Assembly: GCA_934234185.1 (NCBI GenBank)
Contig: CAKQHO010000009.1
Location: 1-52,314 of the forward strand
Direction: 5' to 3'
Length of the DNA: 52,314 nt
Origin: an uncultured Psychrobacillus sp.
Lineage (GTDB): Bacteria; Bacillota; Bacilli; Bacillales_A; Planococcaceae
Of the stretch, positions 43,190 to 50,673 are shown in pieces. A program made the position numbers and the translations under genes. The notes below the pieces were generated by a model that searched no databases, was not told the origin of the DNA, and saw only the letters and a program-made list of their open reading frames with translations. Position 1 is the first letter of the stretch, and each line of letters opens with the position of its first letter.

Positions 43190-44214
43190 GAGACAAGCAC
43201 CCCTTTCGAAGAGGAGGTAAGCTCTACGATTGCCTCTAATTTTTTCTTTGCCTTCCCAGACAAGATAGTATCTCGTGCCAGCTTAACTCCTTCCTGAATA
43301 GAGCTCACAGCTCCTTTTGTAAATAAACCAATTCCAGCATTAAGAAGGACTGTATCCAAATATGCACTATCCACACCCTTTAATACTTTTTGAAGTATGT
43401 CCGCGTTTTCGACAGGCCCTCCTCCTTTAATGGAGGAATTTGAATAGATTTTTAACCCTACCTCATCAGGTGATAGCTGAAAAGGAATAAGGTCTCCTTT
43501 TTCCATTAGGACAAGAGAATTTTTCCCTGACAAGGAGGCTTCATCTAAACCTCCACAGCCGTTAACAACTACCGCCCTCTCTCTTCCTAATAAATGCAAT
43601 ACCTTTGCATATTCCATTAGAAAATCTGGTCGATAAACTCCCACATATTGAGTGTTCAGGTTGAAAGGATTCGTCAGTGGGCCAACTAAATTGAAAATAG
43701 TCGGTTCTCCTATTTCTAGGCGAATTTCACCTATTCGTTTCATCATCGGATAAATAGCTGGTGCAAATAGAAAGGCTAAATTTTCCTCCTGAAGTGTGTG
43801 AACTGCAGATGGCAAACCAAGGTCTACCTTGATTCCAATTGCCTCTAAAATATCAATGCTCCCTGCTTCACTTGAAATTTTTCGATTTCCATTTTTCACT
43901 ACCGACACCCCGGCTGCAGCTAGGACAAAAGCAGAAGTAGTGCTAATATTAAAGCTATTACTTTTATCTCCACCTGTACCGCAAATATCTAGTACCTCCA
44001 CTTCAGGAAGATCTAAGCTCTGAGCAAAAGAAGTAATAGCTTTTGCCAGTCCCGCTAGCTCATTTGCCGTTTCTCCTTTTTTAGAAAGAGCCTTTAAAAA
44101 ATCCTTAATGTCTTCTTTGCTTGTGTTCTGATTAAAAAGAAGATGCGATGCTTCCATCATCTCTTCCATGCTTAAATGCTCTGCTCTGCTCACTTTTTTG
44201 ATAAAGTCTCTCAT
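43186..44214 (-). CDS. trpD: Anthranilate phosphoribosyltransferase
   Basis: 342 aa. PRPP-binding motif ICGTGGDKSNSFNISTTSAF (about 80-99), KNGNRKISSEAGSIDILEA and the acidic site DEASLSGKN are intact. It joins anthranilate to PRPP. First structural gene after the T-box leader; AGGAGAG precedes ATG 44214. In many Bacilli trpE comes first; here it is missing. Confidence 0.96.
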   Translation of the reverse strand: MRDFIKKVSRAEHLSMEEMMEASHLLFNQNTSKEDIKDFLKALSKKGETANELAGLAKAITSFAQSLDLPEVEVLDICGTGGDKSNSFNISTTSAFVLAAAGVSVVKNGNRKISSEAGSIDILEAIGIKVDLGLPSAVHTLQEENLAFLFAPAIYPMMKRIGEIRLEIGEPTIFNLVGPLTNPFNLNTQYVGVYRPDFLMEYAKVLHLLGRERAVVVNGCGGLDEASLSGKNSLVLMEKGDLIPFQLSPDEVGLKIYSNSSIKGGGPVENADILQKVLKGVDSAYLDTVLLNAGIGLFTKGAVSSIQEGVKLARDTILSGKAKKKLEAIVELTSSSKGVLVS

Positions 44215-44237
44215 CTCGAACTCTCCTCATCTTGATA

Positions 44238-44572
44238 GAATAAAAAAAGTCCTCTCCAAGAGAATATCTCTTGAAGAGGACGATGATTACCGCGTTGCCA
44301 CCTCTAGTTGAAGCCACTTTGACTCCCTCTTAATCCCTATAACGTGGGAAGTACGTCTTCCTCTAAAGCAGTATGCTCTCAAGGAAGCTCTCATAAGTCC
44401 ATTCACAGCTGCTGCATATCAGTTCTCACCAACCACTGACTCTCTAGCATGCTAACAGTTGCTACTACTCTTATTCAACCAATTTCTCAGCTATTCTCAA
44501 CTCGACTCTTCTGCTCAATGGGCGATATCAGCTCTCCAATATCTTCTACCCTTATCCGAACAATAAAAGTTA
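44238..44572 (-). ncRNA. T-box riboswitch (tRNA-Trp) before trpDCFBA
   Basis: On the minus strand, after a sigma-A promoter: the stem I distal element AGAGAGTCAGTGGTTGGTGA (around 44425-44445), the specifier loop GAA-TGG-ACTT with Trp codon TGG at 44399-44401, the T-box AGAGGTGGCAACGCGG (44290-44305), whose TGGC pairs with the GCCA end of tRNA-Trp, and a 15-bp terminator stem (44249-44281) followed by TTTTTTTATTC. Uncharged tRNA-Trp should favour read-through, so the operon is on when tryptophan is short. Confidence 0.93.
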
Positions 44573-44578
44573 TTGACT

Positions 44579-44607
44579 ATCATAATAGGTTAAATCCGAA
44601 TTGTCAA
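44579..44607 (-). promoter_or_regulatory. Sigma-A promoter of the trp leader
   Basis: On the minus strand -35 TTGACA (complement 44602-44607) and -10 TATGAT (complement 44579-44584), 17 bp apart, about 7 bases before the T-box leader begins. Confidence 0.88.
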
Positions 44608-44652
44608 ACTATTTTTATTATCAACTTAGGTAACTTATAATCAGATTTCTTA

Positions 44653-44940
44653 ATGACATTGCCAGATGAGGCCCTTATTTTCCTTATGGAAGTTGGAACT
44701 CCATTCACTCGACAAGCATGGTTTTACCATTGGAATAAAATAATGAAGAAAAGTGATATCAAACTGAATCCGTATAAAACACGGCGTTGGTTTGTAACGA
44801 CAAGTATGCGAGAAATCTATGAAACTTCAAAACAGAGACTGAAATAGCAAATAGAAAAAATCAATTGATTCAGTATATGAAATGAAACTTACAATTTTGT
44901 TGAAAAAGAAATTCTAGAAATGTTAAAAAGATTAGAGTAA
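44653..44940 (+). pseudogene. Tyrosine recombinase (phage-type integrase) remnant
   Basis: An open frame 44653-44847 reads like the integrase catalytic domain (PFTRQAWFYHWNKIMKKSDI, then NPYKTRRWFVTTSMREIYE, where the usual HxLRH box is degraded). In another frame RKNQLIQYMK follows and then EKEILEMLKRLE to a TAA at 44938-44940, the typical integrase end. At least two frameshifts and a missing catalytic Tyr show decay. The rest of 44941-45091 shows nothing. Confidence 0.5.
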
Positions 44941-45091
44941 AAGTAGATGACAATTACATTCACAAAACCACAATTCCTATTCTATGAGCAATTAATAGGC
45001 AATGTGGTCAACAAATTAGTACATCTTTGTGATTTTAATTCTGAATAGATCAAAATGCTATTACCGACAAATATACGTCTAATTCTGTAAT

Positions 45092-45373
45092 TTACTCGAC
45101 CATCTTTGCGTTTACATATACTACTTCAAGTAAAATAATACCGAAAGCAACCATCATAATCGTCTCAGTTTGTTCAAAGCCAATTAATCCAAAAATCAGC
45201 AAGCCCAGTCCTAAAACAGCAAATGTTACTCCGACTAACACGGCCAATTTCTTTTTATTATTTACTCTTTTTTCGTTATAACCTGCTAGTAACCAAGTTA
45301 GTTTTTTCACACCAACCAAATAACTAATTATTACGAATATTGCTCCCATAATGATTAAATTTATCTCCAACAA
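45092..45373 (-). CDS. DUF3784 family membrane protein
   Basis: 93 aa, three membrane helices (about 3-20, 42-62, 71-88) with the family element SYLVGVKKLTWLLAGYNEKR. Last of a three-gene module with an XRE regulator and a DUF2178-like protein. Function unknown. Start ATG 45373 follows GGAGG. Confidence 0.75.
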   Translation of the reverse strand: MLEINLIIMGAIFVIISYLVGVKKLTWLLAGYNEKRVNNKKKLAVLVGVTFAVLGLGLLIFGLIGFEQTETIMMVAFGIILLEVVYVNAKMVE

Positions 45374-45382
45374 AAACGCCTC

Positions 45383-45745
45383 CTAATAATGTTTTAATAC
45401 TGCTGGTACAATATAAAAAGGAATACATAAGGTAATTAACAAATACACTAAAATCATTTCCATATTAAAATTCAAGTTAAAAATTCCTTGGTTATCAATA
45501 AACAAAATCACTATTAATAGAGTATTTAAACCAAACATACTTCGTAAAGACCACTTTGAAATATTAGCATTTACACGGTCATCCGTTATAATCTTTCCCT
45601 GTAGCAACTTATTTCGCTTGAATTTAGCAAATACAATTAGAGCGCCTATTCCTACTAAAAGAATCCATTTAATCAACGTACTCTCAATAAATAAGATCAC
45701 CATAATTAAACAAATAACAGGTACATAAGTGAATAATTTCTTCAT
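45383..45745 (-). CDS. Small membrane protein, DUF2178-like
   Basis: 120 aa from ATG 45745 (GGAGGAGG upstream; an in-frame ATG at 45763 lies before that site). Four membrane helices with a central motif ITDDRVNANISKWSLRSMFG, similar to DUF2178 proteins that accompany small XRE regulators. It overlaps the regulator gene by 4 bp. Function unknown. Confidence 0.65.
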   Translation of the reverse strand: MKKLFTYVPVICLIMVILFIESTLIKWILLVGIGALIVFAKFKRNKLLQGKIITDDRVNANISKWSLRSMFGLNTLLIVILFIDNQGIFNLNFNMEMILVYLLITLCIPFYIVPAVLKHY

Positions 45746-45960
45746 ACTTCCTCCTCCATCCAAAATAACTTTTCAATTGACGTTTCCAATGCATCAGCAA
45801 TAAGTAAACAAACTTTAATCGTAGGATTGTATTTTTGCGCTTCAATCAAATTCATCGTTTGTCTCGTGACACCAATTTGATTCGCCAAATCCCCTTGCGT
45901 TAAATTTCCAAGTTCCGTTCGTCTTAATTTAACGCCATTCTTTATTTGAACTTCTTTCAA
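45742..45960 (-). CDS. XRE family helix-turn-helix regulator
   Basis: 72 aa, TTG start 45960 preceded by GGAGGTGAT. It is only a helix-turn-helix: LTQGDLANQIGVTRQTMNLI followed by EAQKYNPTIKVCLLIADALE, the class of small regulators adjacent to membrane-protein partners. Probably controls its own three-gene unit. Confidence 0.88.
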   Translation of the reverse strand: MKEVQIKNGVKLRRTELGNLTQGDLANQIGVTRQTMNLIEAQKYNPTIKVCLLIADALETSIEKLFWMEEEV

Positions 45961-46040
45961 CTCATAATCACCTCCACTAAAATAAAGACGTCACTATGCT
46001 GACATTTTCAAAATAAGGATAAAATTACCTTATAAATATA

Positions 46041-46068
46041 TTGTAATATATATGTTACTATTGTCAAT
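46041..46068 (-). promoter_or_regulatory. Promoter of the XRE module
   Basis: On the minus strand -35 TTGACA (complement 46063-46068) and -10 TACAAT (complement 46041-46046), 16 bp apart, 81 bases before the TTG start. The sequence between is very AT-rich. Confidence 0.65.
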
Positions 46069-46092
46069 TATAAATTACATTTTATATATAAA

Positions 46093-46252
46093 AAAAGAAA
46101 ATGCCTCAGGAATTTGTAAGGCAATTTCTTATAAAGTTCATACCCCAGCATCGCTTTGGGAAAGGTTGAAGGATTTAGTGAATATTTTATCGAAATAGCC
46201 AAATAAAAAAAAGAGGATAGATAGAGCGATCCTTCAAGCTCTTCTATCCTTA
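46093..46252 (-). terminator. Two successive minus-strand terminators
   Basis: Hairpin 1 (46093-46130): TGCCT / AGGCA and GAAA / TTTC arms, T-run TTTTTTTAT. Hairpin 2 (46211-46252): AGGATAGA / TCTATCCT plus an inner GAGC / GCTC, then eight T. They lie about 500-650 bp beyond argH. No gene is seen between them and argH, which may leave a long 3-prime leader containing the repeat. Confidence 0.6.
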
Positions 46253-46524
46253 TAATTTCTTTACATATTATGTGTGACATTATATACGAATTCACTATTT
46301 AAAATAGCTAAAATTTTCACTTTTTATAAAAAGCTTTGTTAAAGTTACTGGTTGATTTAGACTAGCTAATCTTTTTTATAGTGACTGTAAACATTATAAA
46401 AGGGACATTCGAATGACTATTAAGGTTATGGATTATGAAATGGATATTTGGTACAGTTTTCGGCTTTGTTTATGTGCGAGTAAATTTTTAAGCACTTATC
46501 GATGCATGAAAGCTGTTCCCATTT
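46253..46524. other. Intergenic, nothing recognised
   Basis: AT-rich sequence without an open frame preceded by a ribosome site. The minus-strand frame 46068-46295 lacks a ribosome site and crosses both terminators. Confidence 0.5.
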
Positions 46525-46658
46525 ATTGATTGGAGCACCAGACGGCGACTCCTACGGGATGAGTGAGACAGATAAGACATCACAACCCCGCGCGTAAGCG
46601 ATGGGTGATGGCTTATCGCTCACCCCGTGGAAAGCGTCCGGCTGGTGCGGAAATCAAT
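46525..46658. repeat. Bacillaceae dispersed hairpin repeat
   Basis: Ends form an imperfect 21-bp inverted repeat (ATTGATTGGAGCACCAGACGG against CCGGCTGGTGCGGAAATCAAT). Inside are GGCGACTCC, GTGAGACAG, CCCCGCGCG and CCCCGTGGAAAGCGTCC, which match the well-known Bacillaceae intergenic repeat with GACTCCTGCGGGA and GAAAGCGTCCGCC. GC-richer than its surroundings, no coding sense. Confidence 0.75.
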
Positions 46659-46753
46659 TCTACTTTCTGATTGATAGATTTCTTTGCATCCTAAATCAAC
46701 CCTACTCTTTAACATAGCTTTATAAAAAGAAATCAGCACTACCTTTTTGTGTA

Positions 46754-48127
46754 CTATACTAATTTTCCTTTTGCTTGCTCAATTTGCAGTTTTACCTGCT
46801 CAAAGCCAGTTCCACCTAGTGAATTCCTTCTACGGACAGCAGCTAACGGTGATAGTACCTCATAAATATCCTCTTCTATTAGATCACTAGCCTCTTTTAA
46901 ATCTGCTAGAGGAAGATCTAGCAAATAGTAGCCACGTTGTATGCATAAATATACAAGCTTCCCTGTCACCTCATGTGCCTCACGGAAAGGAAGCCCCTTT
47001 GCTGCTAAGTAATCTGCCAGCTCAGTTGCATTAGAGAAATCCTTATGCACTGTCTCATGTAGACGTTCCTGGTGCACGGTCATGGTGCCCACCATACCTT
47101 CAAAGATTTTCAAGGATCCTACTACTGTTTGAACAGTATCGAACATTCCTTCCTTGTCCTCCTGCATATCCTTGTTATACGCAAGTGGCAGCCCCTTGAT
47201 AACTGTTAGCAAGCTCATGAGATTTCCATAAACTCTTCCTGTTTTCCCACGAATCAGCTCCGCCATATCAGGGTTTTTCTTTTGAGGCATAATACTTGAG
47301 CCTGTGGAAAATGAATCGTCCAGCTCTATAAAGTGAAACTCGCTACTGGACCACAAAATAATTTCCTCAGCAAAGCGTGACAAATGTGCCATTAATAAAG
47401 AGGAGTTGCTTAAAAACTCCATAATGAAATCGCGGTCACTAACGGCATCCATACTATTTGCATAAACATCTGCGAATCCCAAATAATCTGCAGCTACTTT
47501 TCGGTCAATCGGAAAGGTAGTTCCAGCTAACGCACCTGCACCAAGAGGCGAAATATCAATGCGCTTTAAGGAATCCTGGAAGCGCTCCTTGTCTCTTTCA
47601 AGCATCCAGAAATAAGCCATCAAATGGTGAGCAAACGAGATTGGCTGTGCTCTCTGTAAATGAGTATAGCCAGGTGCCAATGTTTCGATATGCTCTTCTG
47701 CTTGATTTACAAGCGTTTGTTGAAATGATTTAATAAGCTCTATTATTTCTATTACTCTTGCTTTTAAATAAAGATGCATATCTGTTGCTACTTGATCGTT
47801 TCTGCTTCGTCCAGTATGAAGCTTTCCACCCACCGGTCCAATCAGATCAATTAACATTTTTTCTAGATTTAAATGAATGTCTTCATTTGCCACTGAAAAC
47901 TCCAATTGGTTCTCAGTTGCCAGTTTTTGCAGCTTAATTAACCCTCCAAGAATTTGTTGCACATCCTCTTGAGGTAAGATATTGCAATCTGCAAGCATTT
48001 GTACGTGTGCAATGCTACCTTGGATATCTTCCATTACTAATGCCTGGTCAAATCCTATAGAAGCACCAAATTCATCTACCCATTGCTCTGCGGATTTTTG
48101 AAATCTTCCGCCCCAAAGCTTTGTCAT
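46754..48127 (-). CDS. argH: Argininosuccinate lyase
   Basis: 457 aa from ATG 48127 (MTKLWGGRF), preceded by AAGGTGG; the longer frame from 48187 is not used. It splits argininosuccinate to arginine and fumarate. Fumarase-fold signatures: HTGRSRNDQVATD, TPGYTHLQRAQP, and the flexible catalytic loop GSSIMPQKKNPD. It overlaps the argG stop by 4 bp (ATGA), so translation is coupled. Confidence 0.96.
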   Translation of the reverse strand: MTKLWGGRFQKSAEQWVDEFGASIGFDQALVMEDIQGSIAHVQMLADCNILPQEDVQQILGGLIKLQKLATENQLEFSVANEDIHLNLEKMLIDLIGPVGGKLHTGRSRNDQVATDMHLYLKARVIEIIELIKSFQQTLVNQAEEHIETLAPGYTHLQRAQPISFAHHLMAYFWMLERDKERFQDSLKRIDISPLGAGALAGTTFPIDRKVAADYLGFADVYANSMDAVSDRDFIMEFLSNSSLLMAHLSRFAEEIILWSSSEFHFIELDDSFSTGSSIMPQKKNPDMAELIRGKTGRVYGNLMSLLTVIKGLPLAYNKDMQEDKEGMFDTVQTVVGSLKIFEGMVGTMTVHQERLHETVHKDFSNATELADYLAAKGLPFREAHEVTGKLVYLCIQRGYYLLDLPLADLKEASDLIEEDIYEVLSPLAAVRRRNSLGGTGFEQVKLQIEQAKGKLV

Positions 48128-49332
48128 ACTTCCACCTTCTTTGCTCCCTTGTTCACCATCGCATGCACCTTTGTTGGAAGGCCCCATAGCTCTATAAATC
48201 CTACTGCAGATGCATGATTGAACTCATCCTCTGCTGTATAAGTTGCTAGTTTTTCATTGTATAAGGAGTTTGGTGATTTACGTCCTTCAACGATTGCGTG
48301 ACCCTTGAATAGCTTCACGCGTACTGTACCGTTCACATATTGCTGCGTTTCCTTCAAGAAAGCCTCTAACGCTGTTTTTAAAGGAGAGAACCATAGTCCC
48401 TCATAAATAAGCTCTGTCAGCTTTTTCTCCATTACAGGCTTGAAGTGTGCAAGCTCCTTCACAAGGGTAATATCCTCTAATTCTTTATGTGCAAGCAATA
48501 AAGTATGTGCTCCTGGGATTTCATATACTTCACGAGACTTTATACCTACTAGACGGTTTTCAACATGGTCGATACGTCCAACCCCATGCTTTCCAGCTAA
48601 TTCGTTAAGCTTTAAAATAAGCTCATGAAGCGGATATTTAACACCATCTAGAGCAATAGGTACTCCTTTGTCAAATTTAATTTCAATGATATCTGGTGTA
48701 TCAGGAGCATTTTCAAGAGATACAGTTAAGTCATACGCATCCTCTGGTGGAGCTGCCCATGGATCTTCAAGGATACCGCATTCATTTGCTCTTCCCCATA
48801 GATTTTGATCAATAGAGAATGGGCTGTCTAAATTAATAGGAATCGGTATATTTTTTTCCTTTGCATAGGCGATCTCCTCTTCGCGACTCCAGCTCCACTC
48901 ACGCACAGGAGCAATTACCTCCAAGTCTGGATTTAAAGCCTTGATGGATACCTCGAATCGAACTTGGTCATTTCCTTTTCCAGTACAGCCATGCGCGACA
49001 GCAGTTGCCCCAGTTTTTTCAGCGATCTCCACTAATTTTTTAGAGATTAGTGGTCTCGATAATGCAGATACGAGTGGATATTTATTTTCATACCATGTAT
49101 GCGCTTGAAGAGAGATTAATGCATATTCATTCGCAAATTCCTCTCTTGCATCGATCATATAGCTTTCGATTGCCCCAACTTCCAAGGCTTTATTTTTAAC
49201 GAATTCTAAGTCTTTTCCTTCACCAACGTCTAGACAGACAGCTACTACATCATATCCTTCATCCTTTAACCAAGTAATTGCAACTGATGTATCAAGTCCT
49301 CCAGAATAAGCTAATACAACTTTCTTTTTCAT
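48124..49332 (-). CDS. argG: Argininosuccinate synthase
   Basis: 402 aa. ATP-binding loop LAYSGGLDTSVAI (about 6-18), then AVCLDVG, citrulline/aspartate sites AVAHGCTGKGNDQVRFE and the conserved PWAAPPE. It joins citrulline and aspartate. First gene of argGH; GGAGG lies ten bases before the ATG. Confidence 0.97.
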   Translation of the reverse strand: MKKKVVLAYSGGLDTSVAITWLKDEGYDVVAVCLDVGEGKDLEFVKNKALEVGAIESYMIDAREEFANEYALISLQAHTWYENKYPLVSALSRPLISKKLVEIAEKTGATAVAHGCTGKGNDQVRFEVSIKALNPDLEVIAPVREWSWSREEEIAYAKEKNIPIPINLDSPFSIDQNLWGRANECGILEDPWAAPPEDAYDLTVSLENAPDTPDIIEIKFDKGVPIALDGVKYPLHELILKLNELAGKHGVGRIDHVENRLVGIKSREVYEIPGAHTLLLAHKELEDITLVKELAHFKPVMEKKLTELIYEGLWFSPLKTALEAFLKETQQYVNGTVRVKLFKGHAIVEGRKSPNSLYNEKLATYTAEDEFNHASAVGFIELWGLPTKVHAMVNKGAKKVEV

Positions 49333-49385
49333 TTCACATACGCCTCCGATGTATTTATATACGTAATAATAGAATTAATATACAT

Positions 49386-49414
49386 AATGTAACATGCTGA
49401 AAGTATAATTACAA
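49386..49414 (-). promoter_or_regulatory. Probable argGH promoter
   Basis: On the minus strand -35 TTGTAA (complement 49409-49414) and -10 TACATT (complement 49386-49391), 17 bp apart, about 54 bp before argG. AT-rich sequence around it has ATTC and GAAT half-site-like elements that could be ArgR boxes, but none is a clear match. Confidence 0.55.
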
Positions 49415-49533
49415 CTAATAAATTATTAAATATACGAATAATTTTATATAAATACAAAAATCCAAATCCCCAAACAGATTAATTGATTCATATCCTAAAA
49501 AAAGTAATAATATTTCAAAAGGAGTGAGTATTC

Positions 49534-50559
49534 ATGTCTCAATTATTTACGCCATTTGAGGTGAAGGGCCTATCGTTAAAAAATAGAACGGTTATGGCTC
49601 CTATGTGTCAATATTCTGTGACAGCAAAGGACGGAGTACCAAATGATTGGCATTATGTCCATTATGTTTCCCGTGCTATCGGAGGAACTGGTCTTATCAT
49701 TGTTGAAATGACAGATGTGGAACCAGATGGTCGAATTACAGATTACGACCTTGGACTTTGGTCAGATGAACAAGTACCAGCTTTTAAGCGCATTGTTAAT
49801 GAAGTACATAAATACGATGCAAAGATTGGTATTCAAATAGCCCATGCCGGAAGAAAAGCGACAGATGCAGAGGTGCCAGTTGGTCCATCTAATATTCCTG
49901 TAGAGAGTGATGGTACATGGAAGGAACCAAGACCACTTACTACCAACGAAATTAAAGAAATGGTGGAGAAATTTAAAGAAGCGGCACGCCGAGCAGTAGA
50001 AGCAGGCTTTGATACGATTGAAATTCATGGTGCCCATGGATACTTGATCCATCAGTTCCATTCCCCTGCAATAAATAATCGAACAGATGAATATGGGCAA
50101 GATTATGCCAAGTTTGGGGTAGAGGTAATAAAAGCAGTCAAAAGTGTGATGCCAGAGGATATGCCTTTGTTATTTAGAATTTCCGCTGTAGAGTATATTG
50201 ATGGCGGATATGGTCTTGAGCATTCACTTGAAATAGCCAAAAAATATAAGGATGCTGGAGTAGATGTTTTCCATATTTCTAGTGGAGGAGAAGCAAAACC
50301 TGGGAAAAACAAACCTGCCAATACACCTGGGTATCAAGTGCCTTTTGCAAGAGCATTCAAGCAAGCCTTAGAAGTTCCCATTATTGCAGTAGGCATTTTA
50401 GAGGATCCAAAGCTTGCTGAAAATGTAGTAGCAGATGAAGATGCTGAACTAGTAGCTATCGGTCGTGGAATGCTCAAAGATCCGTACTGGGCATTACATG
50501 CACAAGAGGTGCTTGATGAAAAGGCCCTTCCTCCAAAGCAATATGAACGAGGATTTTAA
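49534..50559 (+). CDS. namA: NADPH dehydrogenase NamA (old yellow enzyme, YqjM type)
   Basis: 341 aa. FMN-dependent ene-reductase of enals, enones and nitro compounds. Family residues: C25 and Y27 (MCQYS), H165, H168 and Y170 (EIHGAHGYLIHQFHSP), Q101 region (GIQIAHAGRK), and phosphate-binding AIGRGML. Start ATG follows AAGGAGTG. Divergent from argG. Length is normal. Confidence 0.95.
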   Translation: MSQLFTPFEVKGLSLKNRTVMAPMCQYSVTAKDGVPNDWHYVHYVSRAIGGTGLIIVEMTDVEPDGRITDYDLGLWSDEQVPAFKRIVNEVHKYDAKIGIQIAHAGRKATDAEVPVGPSNIPVESDGTWKEPRPLTTNEIKEMVEKFKEAARRAVEAGFDTIEIHGAHGYLIHQFHSPAINNRTDEYGQDYAKFGVEVIKAVKSVMPEDMPLLFRISAVEYIDGGYGLEHSLEIAKKYKDAGVDVFHISSGGEAKPGKNKPANTPGYQVPFARAFKQALEVPIIAVGILEDPKLAENVVADEDAELVAIGRGMLKDPYWALHAQEVLDEKALPPKQYERGF

Positions 50560-50609
50560 GAAAGCGCTAGATGCTATGCCTTACCTTATTTAACAGGTCT
50601 CTAAACGTG

Positions 50610-50640
50610 AAAAGTCATCCATTACGCGGATGACTTTTCT
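50610..50640 (+). terminator. Terminator after namA
   Basis: Perfect 11-bp stem AAAAGTCATCC / GGATGACTTTT with a 7-nt loop, followed by CTTATATA. On the minus strand the T-run of the first arm could also serve the convergent peptidase gene. Confidence 0.8.
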
Positions 50641-50673
50641 TATATATCGGCAGGAAAGTTCTTATAATGAGCA

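Noticed and set aside
46068..46295. 75-aa minus-strand frame
   Set aside because: It crosses two terminator hairpins and has no ribosome site.
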